Origin: Lacipirellula parvula
GTDB lineage: Bacteria > Planctomycetota > Planctomycetia > Pirellulales > Lacipirellulaceae
Assembly (NCBI RefSeq): GCF_009177095.1
Contig: NZ_AP021861.1
Location: 1,240,001 to 1,304,000 of the forward strand
Reading direction: 5' to 3'
Length of the DNA stretch: 64,000 nucleotides
Below the pieces are notes generated by a model. The model ran no database searches. It saw only the letters and a program-made list of their open reading frames with translations, and was not told the origin of the DNA. Position numbers and translations under genes: made by a program. This document shows positions 45,134-53,337 of the stretch, one piece after another; within the stretch, counting starts at the first letter, position 1; each line of letters opens with the position of its first letter.

Positions 45134-45685
45134 TCAATGCTGAACGCCAACCTTCGCCTGCGACTCCGCCAACTGCTTCATGTTCGCGAGCCCTTCCTCA
45201 AACTGCCCGCCGCACAGCTTTTCCATGTTCATCACCAGCCCAATCGCCTTCGTCATGAAGTTGTAGTTCCCCTCCATCGACCAAGTGACTTCCGTCTCGT
45301 CGCCGACCTTCTTGAAGACGAAGTCAGCGCTGTTTGTGGCCGTGAACGGCTTGAAGAATTCGAGCTTGAGATCGACCCGCTCGTGCGGTTGGCTGCCGAC
45401 GATCGTCATCCGCCCCTCGCCGACGTTGCCGTTCCCTTTCCAGGCGTAGGTGGCGCCGACGCCCGCCTCAGGGCCGTCGTAAATCCGCTGCAGGTTCGGA
45501 TCAAGCTTTTCCCACGGCGACCACCCGTGCCACTTCCGCAGGTTGTTCACCAAATCGAACAACACCGCCGGCGGCGCCTTGATGCGTGTCGAGCGCACAT
45601 ACCGAAACCGCGAAGGCCGCGTCGCGATGGCGACGAAGAGCAGAACCAGAACGACGGCGACGCCGATGAGGATTTTGGTGAGCAT
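45134..45685 (-). CDS. membrane-anchored SRPBCC (polyketide cyclase-like) protein
   Basis: A 183-residue protein with an N-terminal transmembrane anchor (ILIGVAVVLVLLFVAIAT) and a START-like domain (STRIKAPPAVLFDLVNNLRK, WHGWSPWEKLDP, ATYAWKGNGNVGEG, FVFKKVGDETEVTWSMEGNY). Unlike the other SRPBCC members of the block it is fixed to the membrane and has the polyketide cyclase-type signature. It lies between an AHSA1 and a YCII gene on the same strand. Confidence 0.88.
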   Translation of the reverse strand: MLTKILIGVAVVLVLLFVAIATRPSRFRYVRSTRIKAPPAVLFDLVNNLRKWHGWSPWEKLDPNLQRIYDGPEAGVGATYAWKGNGNVGEGRMTIVGSQPHERVDLKLEFFKPFTATNSADFVFKKVGDETEVTWSMEGNYNFMTKAIGLVMNMEKLCGGQFEEGLANMKQLAESQAKVGVQH

Positions 45686-45740
45686 GGGAGTGAGTGAGTG
45701 AGTGTTTAAGTGAGTAGGAAGAACTGCCTACACCGCATTC

Positions 45741-45763
45741 GCAACTGACAACGGACCACTGAC
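45741..45763. repeat. short repeat CAACTGACAACGGACCACTG
   Basis: This is a copy of the outer arms of the composite element at 50364-50550. Confidence 0.6.
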
Positions 45764-45770
45764 GAAGCTT

Positions 45771-46142
45771 CTACAACTTCGTCGCCGGCACGCCTTCCAG
45801 CGGCAGCAAAGCGCGAATCTCCACCGTTCCATGCCGAGCGCCCGGATGCCGCGCCGCAATCTCCGCCGCTTCTCCCACCGATTCGGCCTCGATAATGTAG
45901 AACCCGCCTAGCACCTCGCGGCTTTCGGCGTACGGCCCGGCGGTGACGGTCGTCTTCCCGTCGCGCACCCGCACGAGCGTCGCCGATCGCGCCGGCTGCA
46001 GCGGCGTCGCGAACAGGTATTTCCCCTGCCGGTCGAGGTCGTGGCACAACGCCGTCGCTTCCTTCATCGCCGCCAAATGCTTCTCGGCGCCGGCCCCTTC
46101 CCAGTACTGTTCATCGTCGAAACTAACGAGCATAAAACGCAT
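45771..46142 (-). CDS. YCII/DGPF-family protein (copy 1)
   Basis: A 123-residue protein of the YciI-like DGPF type, a ferredoxin-like alpha/beta fold. The motif that gives the family its name reads VTAGPYAESREVLGGFYIIE, with AGPY replacing DGPF. AGGAG precedes the ATG. Such genes are a recognised companion of ECF42 sigma factors. Their biochemical role is not known. The C-terminal segment HPGARHGTVEIRALLPLEG is shared with the neighbouring copy at 46199. Confidence 0.9.
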   Translation of the reverse strand: MRFMLVSFDDEQYWEGAGAEKHLAAMKEATALCHDLDRQGKYLFATPLQPARSATLVRVRDGKTTVTAGPYAESREVLGGFYIIEAESVGEAAEIAARHPGARHGTVEIRALLPLEGVPATKL

Positions 46143-46198
46143 TGGGTTGACTCCTATATCAAGGCGACCATCGAGTTGTGGCTGCGATTCATGAACGC

Positions 46199-46552
46199 CT
46201 ACTTCGGCAGCCCGTCGATCTCCACGATCGGCCGCACTTCCACAGTCCCCTTTCGGGCGCCCGGAATTCGCCCCGCGATCGCAATCGCTTCATCGAGATC
46301 CGACGCGTCGACGAGAAAGTAACCGCCGAGCTGCTCGCGCGTCTCGGCAAACGGCCCGTCCGTAACGAGTCGCTTCCCATCACGCACCCGCACGCTCGTC
46401 GCCGTGGTCACCGAGTGGAGCGGCGACGCAGCCAGGAACTTGCCATCCTCGGCCAGCGCTCGGCACAAAGCGGCCGACTCGCCAAAGCATTCTTTCCGCT
46501 CCGTTTCCGTCCAGGCCTCTTCGGCGCCGTAAATCAAAAGCATGTATTTCAT
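46199..46552 (-). CDS. YCII/DGPF-family protein (copy 2)
   Basis: A 117-residue protein with an intact signature (LVTDGPFAETREQLGGYFLV). It begins MKYMLLIYGAEEAWTETE and ends GTVEVRPIVEIDGL, which aligns with copy 1 end to end, so the two are tandem paralogues. It is read in the same direction as the ECF42 sigma gene. Confidence 0.93.
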   Translation of the reverse strand: MKYMLLIYGAEEAWTETERKECFGESAALCRALAEDGKFLAASPLHSVTTATSVRVRDGKRLVTDGPFAETREQLGGYFLVDASDLDEAIAIAGRIPGARKGTVEVRPIVEIDGLPK

Positions 46553-46581
46553 GATGCTCGCTCCACTACTTCATTCTTGTG

Positions 46582-46678
46582 GTCCCCTCCCCTTGAGGGG
46601 GAGGGTTAGGGAGGGGTGACTGAATCTGGTACCGGCGTTCCACTCCCTCCCCAGCCCTCCCCCCAAAGGAGAGGGGGC
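46582..46678. repeat. MITE-like inverted repeat, CCTCCCCTTGAGGGG family
   Basis: The element has GC-rich arms (CCCCTCCCCTTGAGGGGGAG and CCCTCCCCCCAAAGGAGAGG) and a middle part with GGTACC and a GTTCCAC unit. Reversed, it aligns over its whole length, middle included, with the element at 58990-59086. Confidence 0.85.
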
Positions 46679-46687
46679 CAGATATGT

Positions 46688-47173
46688 TTATTGTTGGGCG
46701 ATCACGCCCGCCACATGCGCCGCCAGACGATCAAAATTCTGCTCATTCGCTTGCTCGATGAACTCGCGCAGCTTTTCACTCTCCGGCGACGCCTCAAGCT
46801 TCATCAGCCACGTCAGTTCCGTTTGCTCGCCCACCGCCTGGTACGTCATCGTCATCCGGTACCAGTGCATTGGCCGCAGGTGATCGAACACAATTCGCGT
46901 CGGCTTCACGAACTCGACGATCTGCGATTCGTTCGCAAAGTCGCCGCCGTTGGGGGCGTGCATCGTGATCCGCCACGCTCCGCCAGGACGGAAGTCGAAC
47001 TCTTCGATCGTGTTCGTGAACCCCGCCGGCCCCCACCACTTGGCGAGTTGCTCGGGATCGCTGAACGCCTCGAACAGCTGCGTCGGCGTCGCATCGAACA
47101 ACCGTACGTTGACGATGTCGATCGTCGCCCGTCCGGCGGTCCCCTCGGTCGCGTTGGCTTGGTTTGCAGTCAT
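46688..47173 (-). CDS. SRPBCC/AHSA1-type protein (copy 2)
   Basis: A 161-residue START-like protein. Features: IVNVRLFDATPTQLFEAFSD, LAKWWGPAGFTNTIEEFDFR, PGGAWRITMHAPNGGDF, and a helical end (EKLREFIEQANEQNFDRLAA). It is closer to the copy at 50551 (WWGPNGFTTTIERMDVRPGG) than to the one at 44411. It lies between two YCII genes, a usual pattern in DGPF clusters. Confidence 0.92.
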   Translation of the reverse strand: MTANQANATEGTAGRATIDIVNVRLFDATPTQLFEAFSDPEQLAKWWGPAGFTNTIEEFDFRPGGAWRITMHAPNGGDFANESQIVEFVKPTRIVFDHLRPMHWYRMTMTYQAVGEQTELTWLMKLEASPESEKLREFIEQANEQNFDRLAAHVAGVIAQQ

Positions 47174-47198
47174 CGTCGCCGATCCCGATTCTCTGTTC

Positions 47199-47642
47199 TC
47201 ACGAGTTAGTCGAACGGAAACGCCCCGCCTCGACAGCCCCCGCAGGTTTTCTCAAACTTTTTTCACCGCCATCGACTCGCCCGGTAGTTTCCCACGTCGC
47301 TGCAGGCCGAACCTCAACGCTCCCACCCCGTTGCACGACGGGGTGGCGTGCCATGAGCTGTATCGCATGATTCATATCACTCGCCTCGATCACCAACATC
47401 CCCCGCAACGTTGTCCGGCCGCCGCCGACCAGGCAACCCGGTTCGACCGCTGCCGCGCCGTGGTGTAGTCGCAGCGTCGCGGCGTTCTCCTCGCAGTCGA
47501 GCGCCTCGCACGCCACGACATGCCCCGCCTTGGCGAGCAGTTCGGCATACCCCCGGCACTCGTCGCGAAACGCCCCCCGCTCCGCAAGCGGCAGTAACTT
47601 CCACGCCGGAGCATCCATGTATCCGAGGCAAACGTATCTCAT
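47199..47642 (-). CDS. YCII/DGPF-family protein with degenerate motif (copy 3)
   Basis: A 147-residue protein that keeps the YCII fold ends (MRYVCLGYMDAPAWKLLP and GGSVEVRPAATW), but the central DGPF motif is replaced by VEPGCLVGGGRTTLRGMLVI. The typical Asp-Gly-Pro-Phe is lost. It also has an extra basic C-terminal tail of about 30 residues. It may have taken on another role or lost activity. Confidence 0.85.
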   Translation of the reverse strand: MRYVCLGYMDAPAWKLLPLAERGAFRDECRGYAELLAKAGHVVACEALDCEENAATLRLHHGAAAVEPGCLVGGGRTTLRGMLVIEASDMNHAIQLMARHPVVQRGGSVEVRPAATWETTGRVDGGEKSLRKPAGAVEAGRFRSTNS

Positions 47643-47683
47643 CGCCGTTCGATCGTTGTTATTGGCCTTCGCCTGTAACAGCT

Positions 47684-47777
47684 TTGTGGGAGGCGTCTCC
47701 GACGCCGATTTCGCTTGCCAACACGAGGCAAGTTGGCTCTATCGCTACGCTTCGGGGTCGGAGACCCCTCCCACAAA
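47684..47777. repeat. MITE-like inverted repeat, GTGGGAGGCGTCTCCGACG family
   Basis: The left arm TTGTGGGAGGCGTCTCCGAC is mirrored by GTCGGAGACCCCTCCCACAA. A second copy lies at 48986-49072. Confidence 0.85.
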
Positions 47778-47799
47778 CACTTGCAGCAACTACTCGCCA

Positions 47800-48222
47800 C
47801 TACTTCTTCGCAATCTCCGCCGCCAGTCGCTCCTCTTGAGCCCGCAGCTCCGGCGTCACCGCGTCGCCAAAATCTTCCATCGTGAAGACCTGCCGAATCT
47901 CCAGTTGCGATTCATGCCCCGTCGGATTCGGGCACTTCTGCGCCCACTCGATCGCTTCCTGCAGCGACTTGCATTCCCAAATCCAAAAGCCGGCCACCAG
48001 CTCCTTAGTCTCGGCGAACGGCCCGTCGACCACCGTCCGCTTCTCGCCGGAGAACATGATGCGAGCGCCCCGCGAGCTCGGGTGCAGCCCCTCGCCCGCC
48101 CGCATAATGCCCGCGTTCACGAGCTGTTCGTTGTACGCGCCCATCTCGGTGAGCTGCGCTTCGGTCGGCATCACGCCAGCCTCGGTTTCGGCCGAGGCCT
48201 TTACGAAGACGATGAATTTCAT
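47800..48222 (-). CDS. YCII/DGPF-family protein (copy 4)
   Basis: A 140-residue protein with an intact signature (TVVDGPFAETKELVAGFWIW) and a longer N-terminal region (MKFIVFVKASAETEAGVMPT). The C-terminus (TMEDFGDAVTPELRAQEERL) is helical and differs from the other copies. It belongs to the DGPF subgroup most often linked to ECF42 sigma factors. Confidence 0.93.
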   Translation of the reverse strand: MKFIVFVKASAETEAGVMPTEAQLTEMGAYNEQLVNAGIMRAGEGLHPSSRGARIMFSGEKRTVVDGPFAETKELVAGFWIWECKSLQEAIEWAQKCPNPTGHESQLEIRQVFTMEDFGDAVTPELRAQEERLAAEIAKK

Positions 48223-48255
48223 GACTCTATCTCCACTGCTCGAAGAGAAATGCGT

Positions 48256-48347
48256 TTAACACAGAGAACACAGAGGCCACAGAGAAACACGAAGAAGAGA
48301 TTATCGATTTGCATTCTTCTCCGTGCTCTCTGTGTCCTCTGTGTTGA
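48256..48347. repeat. inverted repeat of ACACAGAG units
   Basis: Units AACACAGAGAACACAGAGG are mirrored by CCTCTGTGTT after about 70 bases, with further pairing of CACAGAG/CTCTGTG units. Confidence 0.8.
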
Positions 48348-48392
48348 AGTATTTGTTTTTATTTGCGAAGCGAGTGACGCACGAACAGAACA

Positions 48393-48827
48393 CTAACCTT
48401 CCTGCGGCTGCACATAATTCGGATCCATCCAGAAGGGCCCCCACATGTGCCCGTCGAGGTCCTCAAACCCCCACTCGTACATGAACCCGTGATCGGTCGA
48501 CGATTCCTGCGGCGTCCCCCCGGCGGCCCCGGCGGCGTTCACCAGCGCGTCGACCACCTCGCGGCTATCGACCGACAACGCAATCAGCGCGCCAACCGCC
48601 TGTTTCGCGTCGGCCGTTTTCTTCGTCGTGAAGGTCTCGAAGAACGGGATCGTGAGCAGCATCGCGTAGCTGTGTTCCCCCAGCACGACGCACGCTCCTT
48701 GTTCGTTGCTGAACTGCTTGTTGATCGAGAAGCCCAGGCTCTCAAAGAAGGCGACCGAGCGCGGAAGGTCCTGCACCGGCAGGTTGATGAACATGTTCGA
48801 AACGACTGGTTTCACAGCGGCGGTCAT
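48393..48827 (-). CDS. VOC-family (glyoxalase-like) protein
   Basis: A 144-residue protein of the vicinal-oxygen-chelate fold. It reads MFINLPVQDLPRSVAFFESL GFSINKQFS near the start and has SSTDHGFMYEWGFEDLDGHM WGPFWMDP at the end, typical of the PhnB-like branch. The longer frame up to 49535 crosses a repeat and is judged spurious. GGAG precedes the ATG at 48827. VOC genes are a regular part of DGPF/SRPBCC clusters. Confidence 0.9.
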   Translation of the reverse strand: MTAAVKPVVSNMFINLPVQDLPRSVAFFESLGFSINKQFSNEQGACVVLGEHSYAMLLTIPFFETFTTKKTADAKQAVGALIALSVDSREVVDALVNAAGAAGGTPQESSTDHGFMYEWGFEDLDGHMWGPFWMDPNYVQPQEG

Positions 48828-48985
48828 CGTCGTATCTCCAGAATTGGTCGGTTGTTCGGTAAGGATCAGCCCGCCGGCGGAAGGCCTGCCGCGGCGGGAA
48901 GCAAGTGGCGCCCGTTGGCTGCTGACATGAGGTAGTCGCTCGGGATGGGGCCGAATCGACAGGGCCCCGAAAACTTTTCCAGAAA

Positions 48986-49072
48986 TTTGTGGGAGGCGTC
49001 TCCGACGCCGATTTCGCGTTGCAAACCGCCTCGCTTGGAACGTCGAATCGGCGTCGGAGACGCCTCCCACAG
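48986..49072. repeat. MITE-like inverted repeat, GTGGGAGGCGTCTCCGACG family (second copy)
   Basis: Arms TGTGGGAGGCGTCTCCGACG and CGTCGGAGACGCCTCCCACA are perfect over 20 bases. The inner bases CCGATTTCGC on the left also match those of the copy at 47684. Confidence 0.88.
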
Positions 49073-49093
49073 CGAACACCGTACCAACCGCTC

Positions 49094-50347
49094 TCAAGCC
49101 AACTCCCGCAGCCGCCCCTCCAAAAACCGCCGCTCCGGCTCCTGCCGAGTCAGCGCCAGCGCCTGCTCGTACGACCGGCGAGCGTCCTCGCTCCGCCCCA
49201 GTCGTCGGCAGAAATCGGCCCGCACGCTGTGGGCCAAATGGTAATCCGCCAAATCGCCCCGCGTGAGAATCGCGTCGACCAAATCGAGCCCCGCCCCCGG
49301 CCCATCCCGCATCGCCACGGCGACGGCCCGGTTCAGCTCCACCACCGGCGTCGGCACGGCCCGCAGCAGCACGTCGTAAATCGCCACAATCTGCGGCCAA
49401 TCGGTCGCCGCCGCCTCGCGGGCATCGGCATGAATCGCCGAAATCGCCGCCTGCAGCGTGTACGGCCCGACTTCCTGCGACGCCAGCGCCCGCTCCACCA
49501 GCGACTGCCCTTCGGCGATCAGCGTCCGATCCCACAGCCCGCGATCTTGGGCGTCGAGCAAAATGAGCTCGCCGTTCCCATCGGCGCGGGCCGCCCGCCG
49601 CGATTCATGCAGCACCATCAGCGCGAGCAGGCCGAGCGATTCCGCTTCGGGCAACAACTCCACGAGCAGCCGGCCGAGTCGAATCGCCTCGCCGGAGAGA
49701 TCGGCCCGCGTTACCGAGTCGCCCGACGACGCGGCATACCCTTCGTTGAACACCAAATAAACGACCTGCAGGACCGATTCGAGCCGATCGGGCAGATCCT
49801 CGCGCGAAGGAATTTGGTATGGAATCTTCGCATCGCGGATTTTCGATTTCGCCCGCACGATCCGCTGGGCGAGCGTCGACGGCGCCACGAGAAACGCGCT
49901 CGCAATCTCTTCGGTCGTTAGCCCGCACACTTCGCGGAGCGTGAGTGCCGTTTGCGCCTCGGGCGGCAAGGCAGGGTGGCAGCAGGTGAAAATCAGCCGC
50001 AGCCGATCGTCCTCGACCCCCGCCTCCTCGGCCAACTCCGCCGGCCCGACGGCCGTTTCATTTCGATCGGCCAGGTCTCCCAGCGACGCATCGAACCGCG
50101 CCCGCCGGCGAATCGCATCGATCGCCTTGAACCGCCCCGCCGAGACAAGCCACGCCCGCGGATTCGCCGGCACCCCCTCCGTCGGCCACTGCTTCACCGC
50201 CGAAGCAAACGCCTCGTGCAGCGCCTCCTCAGCCAAATCGAAATCGCCGAGTAACCGAATGAGCGTCGCAAACACGCGCCGCGACTCGGCGCGATAAATC
50301 GCATCGACGGCGTCACGCACGGCGGCGTCTGGTAGGACAGTGGACAT
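49094..50347 (-). CDS. ECF sigma factor, ECF42-type
   Basis: A 417-residue sigma-70-type factor. Region 2 lies near residues 15-80 (LGDFDLAEEALHEAFASAVK, AWLVSAGRFKAIDAIRRRAR) and region 4 near 115-170 (LTLREVCGLTTEEIASAFLV). A large C-terminal domain of about 230 residues follows (DUF6596/TPR-like; VLQVVYLVFNEGYAASSGD, ELNRAVAVAM). This long C-terminal domain and the DGPF neighbours are the hallmarks of the ECF42 group. There is no anti-sigma factor beside it, which is also normal for that group. It probably directs transcription of the DGPF and related genes next to it. Confidence 0.93.
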   Translation of the reverse strand: MSTVLPDAAVRDAVDAIYRAESRRVFATLIRLLGDFDLAEEALHEAFASAVKQWPTEGVPANPRAWLVSAGRFKAIDAIRRRARFDASLGDLADRNETAVGPAELAEEAGVEDDRLRLIFTCCHPALPPEAQTALTLREVCGLTTEEIASAFLVAPSTLAQRIVRAKSKIRDAKIPYQIPSREDLPDRLESVLQVVYLVFNEGYAASSGDSVTRADLSGEAIRLGRLLVELLPEAESLGLLALMVLHESRRAARADGNGELILLDAQDRGLWDRTLIAEGQSLVERALASQEVGPYTLQAAISAIHADAREAAATDWPQIVAIYDVLLRAVPTPVVELNRAVAVAMRDGPGAGLDLVDAILTRGDLADYHLAHSVRADFCRRLGRSEDARRSYEQALALTRQEPERRFLEGRLRELA

Positions 50348-50363
50348 GATTGACGTGTGTGCG

Positions 50364-50550
50364 AGTCAGTTGTCAGTGGTCCGTTGTCAGTTGCGAAATT
50401 AGCCCCCGGTTCTTCAAACCGGGGGGTGAAGGGTGCACGGTTCTTCAAACCGGGGCAATCGACGTGCCCCAGCGAATTAGCATCTGAACATGCACCAGCA
50501 ATCCCCATCGCCAGCCACTGACCACTGACCACTGACAACGGACCACTGAC
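50364..50550. repeat. composite repeat: TGTCAG arms enclosing two REPs
   Basis: GTCAGTGGTCCGTTGTCAG (left, 50372-50390) and CTGACAACGGACCACTGAC (right, about 50532-50550) face each other. Between them lie REP copies at 50399-50427 and 50437-50457. It fills the gap between the sigma factor and the ArsR-SRPBCC pair. Confidence 0.8.
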
Positions 50551-51042
50551 CTATCCCAACAAAAACTCATTCAACCGCGCCAAATGCTGCACCGCGCCTT
50601 CAATCGCCCCATACTTCTCCACGACGTATGCGCGATCATCCGGCGTCTTGAACACCATTTGCATGGTTATCTTAGTCTGGCCGCCTTGCTGTACAAATGT
50701 CACGGTCGAGCGAAATTGCACCGCCCGCTCGCCCGGCACGGGATCGCCCCCGCTATGGGTGTAAACCAGCCGTTCCGGCGGGACGATTTCTTCGTACACC
50801 GTCTTGTTCGGATAGTTGGTTCCATCGGGGCCGTGCATTACGTACTTCCAAACGCCGCCCGGGCGGACGTCCATCCGCTCGATCGTCGTCGTAAACCCGT
50901 TCGGCCCCCACCACTTCACCACCTTCTCGGGGTCGGTCCACGCCGAGAACGCTAGCTCCCGCGGGGCGTCGAGCAGCCGGGTAATGACAATCTCGCGGTC
51001 GGAAGTCGACTCGTTGGCGGCAGGGTCAAAGCTGGCGGTCAT
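50551..51042 (-). CDS. SRPBCC/AHSA1-type protein paired with ArsR (copy 3)
   Basis: A 163-residue START-like protein with REIVITRLLDAPRELAFSAW, VVKWWGPNGFTTTIERMDVR and PGGVWKYVMHGPDG. It overlaps the upstream ArsR gene by 17 bases, a very common pair in bacteria in which the regulator controls the START-domain protein. The ligand is not known. Confidence 0.93.
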   Translation of the reverse strand: MTASFDPAANESTSDREIVITRLLDAPRELAFSAWTDPEKVVKWWGPNGFTTTIERMDVRPGGVWKYVMHGPDGTNYPNKTVYEEIVPPERLVYTHSGGDPVPGERAVQFRSTVTFVQQGGQTKITMQMVFKTPDDRAYVVEKYGAIEGAVQHLARLNEFLLG

Positions 51043-51439
51043 CGATTGGCTCCGGGGAATCGGTAGGAGGAGCGGCGGCCGTTTCGCTCGCCGACTCCGG
51101 GGTCGCGTCCGCTTCCTTGCGCTGAATCTCCTGGAGGTAGGCGTCGAGTCGATCGAAGCTCTCCTCCCAAAACTGGCGGTACTGGTCGATCCACCCCGCC
51201 GCCTCGGCCAGCGGCTTCGCCTTCAGCCGACAGGGCCGCCATTGGGCGTCGCGCCCCCGTTCGATGAGCCCCGCCTTCTCGAGCACCTTCAAATGCTTCG
51301 AAATTGCGGGCATCGTCATCTTAAAGGGAGATGCTAGCTCGGTCACCGACGACTGCCCCTTGGCCAATCGCCCGAGAATCGCCCGGCGAGTGGGGTCGGC
51401 CAGCGCGGCAAACGTCGCGGAAAGCTTATCGGCCGTCAT
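51026..51439 (-). CDS. ArsR-family transcriptional regulator
   Basis: A 137-residue winged-helix protein. The HTH is visible as LADPTRRAILGRLAKGQSSV, then MTMPAISKHLKVLEKAGLIE. No Cys pair for metal binding is seen, so it belongs to the non-metal branch that pairs with SRPBCC proteins. A run of two half-palindromes just upstream (51446-51475) is a good candidate for its own operator. The C-terminus has a Pro/Ala-rich tail. Confidence 0.93.
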   Translation of the reverse strand: MTADKLSATFAALADPTRRAILGRLAKGQSSVTELASPFKMTMPAISKHLKVLEKAGLIERGRDAQWRPCRLKAKPLAEAAGWIDQYRQFWEESFDRLDAYLQEIQRKEADATPESASETAAAPPTDSPEPIDDRQL

Positions 51440-51445
51440 GGCGAT

Positions 51446-51475
51446 TTACCTTTTGGTTAAATAACCTTTCGGTAA
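51446..51475 (-). promoter_or_regulatory. putative ArsR operator
   Basis: Two copies of ACC-N4-GGT (51448-51457 and 51464-51473 on the plus strand) repeat at a 16-base interval in an AT-rich background. They begin 8 bases before the ArsR start codon. The arrangement suits a dimeric repressor that shuts off its own gene. Confidence 0.55.
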
Positions 51476-51556
51476 AATAAACTGCGGCCTGGGAGGAGTC
51501 AAGTGTTCTGAAGGCGCCAACGGGGGGCGCCTTTCGTCAGTGCGCGAATACCGCCG

Positions 51557-53281
51557 CTAGTTCTTCCGTGCCGGCGTTACGCCCTCAACCGGAACGACCT
51601 CGCGCGTCGACTCCGGCGCCTTCGGCGCTCTCAGACGCAGCGCCGCTGCCTCGGCTTGGCGGCTATAGTCGATCGACTCGCCCAAAATCCGCATCGCCTC
51701 CTGGTCGGCGTGGAATCCCTTCGAGTTTTCGCTGCTCACAAAGTCGAGCCGCCACGCCGCTTTCTTCTGCAACTCGAAGATTAGCCCCAGTTCCTCTTCG
51801 GTCGCCCCCGCCGCTTCGGCGTCGCGAATCGCGTCGAGCATGTCGGTGAGCGCGACGGCGGCCCGTTCTATCTGCGCGGTCGTCCGTCCCTGGATCGTGG
51901 CGACCTTGTCGCGCAGTTCCTCTTCGGGAACATTGTGGCACGTTTGGCATGCGTTGTTGGTGTTTAGCAGCGGGCTCCGCACCCAGTGGCTGCTCACCTT
52001 CATCGCTCCCTCGCGTTGATAAGGCATATGGCAGTCGGCGCAACTTACGCCACTGCGCGCGTGGATCCCTTGGCTCCACATCTCGAATTCCGGATGCTGC
52101 GCTTTGTAAACGTGCGCACCAGTCTCGCCATGGACGAAGTCGTAGAACGGCTCGCCGTCGGGGAACTTGTGCCCGTCGTACGTCTTTTCGATCTGCTCGA
52201 TCTTCAGCCCGTTCTGCCAAGGAAAAAACAACGTCTCCTTCGGGCCGCAGTAGTACTCGACGTGGCACTGCCCGCAGACGAAGCTGCGTTTCTCCTGTCG
52301 CGAGGCATCGACGTTCGGATCATACGGCCGCTGGCGATTCCCTTTCCGCCACCGCTCGACGCTCGGCATGTGCGGAACTGGATCATCGCTCTCCGCGAGC
52401 GCGGCGATGCCGTTGATGAACCCAGGCCGCGTGATCCGTAACTCCATCGTCTTCGGATCGTGGCAGTCGATGCACGCCACCGGATGGGCGTCGCCGAGGT
52501 GATGCTCGTCGACCTTGCCTGCGGCCTCTTCACCAGTGCCCACGTCGTCCTCGCCATCGGACGGTTTCCCTTCCGAAGCGGGCGGGTTGGCCGGCGTATT
52601 TGGCGTATTTCCCCCGGGAAATAGCGGATTCTTCTCCCCCGGCGTACCATCGGGCGTTTTGAGAAGTTCGTTGTGCGCCGCCGAGTACTCCATCGCACTG
52701 GCAAGCTTGAACCCTTCCATCACGGCGGGCCAATTAAAATCGTTCGCCAGCGTCTCCGCGTCCGCTTCCTTCCCTTCGGCTTCAAGCCCTAGTCGGCGAT
52801 ACGTCGGAATGATCGACGCATGGCAATGGAGGCACGCCCCGCTCTGTGGGCGCTGCGTCACGCGATCGGTCACCTCCTGGTCGTACAGCATGTAAGCGTG
52901 GCCACGCGCTTCGCGATAGTCGATGCTGAAGGCGTAGCCGGCGTACAGTCGCTTGAGCCAAGGGTGCTCGTCGAGCTTGCTCGCCGGCATCGCGCTTGAG
53001 CCGCCGCGCTCCGTCTCTTCGTCATCGACCGTGCGGCGATAGCTGTCGAACTGCGACGGCCAATTGATACCCCAAGGGACGGGATCGGTGCTTGTTTCTT
53101 TCACATCGACCAATCGCACGAACGGCGTGCGGCCTTCCTGCTTATGCTCGAAGATCGAAATGAGCAGCGCCGCGACGCCGACCGTGGCGAGCGCGACGAC
53201 CGCCGCGAGCAGCGCCAGCAGCAACGGACCGCGTGAGCGCTTGGGCTTCGTGGCAGGAGTTTTGGCGGCGGCTGAACTCAT
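51557..53281 (-). CDS. nrfA: ammonia-forming cytochrome c nitrite reductase NrfA
   Basis: NrfA reduces nitrite to ammonium with six electrons in the periplasm. The 574-residue protein has an N-terminal membrane anchor or uncleaved signal (LLLALLAAVVALATVGVAAL) and five heme motifs: CLHCH (150-154), CIDCH (270-274), CGQCH (336-340), CADCH (414-418) and CQTCH (445-449). CGQCHVEYYC and RSGVSCADCHMPY are typical NrfA segments. The first motif is CxxCH, whereas many NrfA proteins have CxxCK at the active-site heme. A Pro/Gly/Glu-rich insert lies between the first and second motifs (residues about 210-255). nrfH is 56 bases upstream. Confidence 0.95.
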   Translation of the reverse strand: MSSAAAKTPATKPKRSRGPLLLALLAAVVALATVGVAALLISIFEHKQEGRTPFVRLVDVKETSTDPVPWGINWPSQFDSYRRTVDDEETERGGSSAMPASKLDEHPWLKRLYAGYAFSIDYREARGHAYMLYDQEVTDRVTQRPQSGACLHCHASIIPTYRRLGLEAEGKEADAETLANDFNWPAVMEGFKLASAMEYSAAHNELLKTPDGTPGEKNPLFPGGNTPNTPANPPASEGKPSDGEDDVGTGEEAAGKVDEHHLGDAHPVACIDCHDPKTMELRITRPGFINGIAALAESDDPVPHMPSVERWRKGNRQRPYDPNVDASRQEKRSFVCGQCHVEYYCGPKETLFFPWQNGLKIEQIEKTYDGHKFPDGEPFYDFVHGETGAHVYKAQHPEFEMWSQGIHARSGVSCADCHMPYQREGAMKVSSHWVRSPLLNTNNACQTCHNVPEEELRDKVATIQGRTTAQIERAAVALTDMLDAIRDAEAAGATEEELGLIFELQKKAAWRLDFVSSENSKGFHADQEAMRILGESIDYSRQAEAAALRLRAPKAPESTREVVPVEGVTPARKN

Positions 53282-53337
53282 GTTGGCGAGGCTCCGACGG
53301 CGTTCGGAAAAGTGGCGGCGAGTCGTCGACTAAGCTT

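Noticed and set aside
48828-49535. N-terminal extension of the VOC gene
   Set aside because: It runs through a MITE-like repeat and into the sigma gene, and the ATG at 48827 has a good ribosome site.
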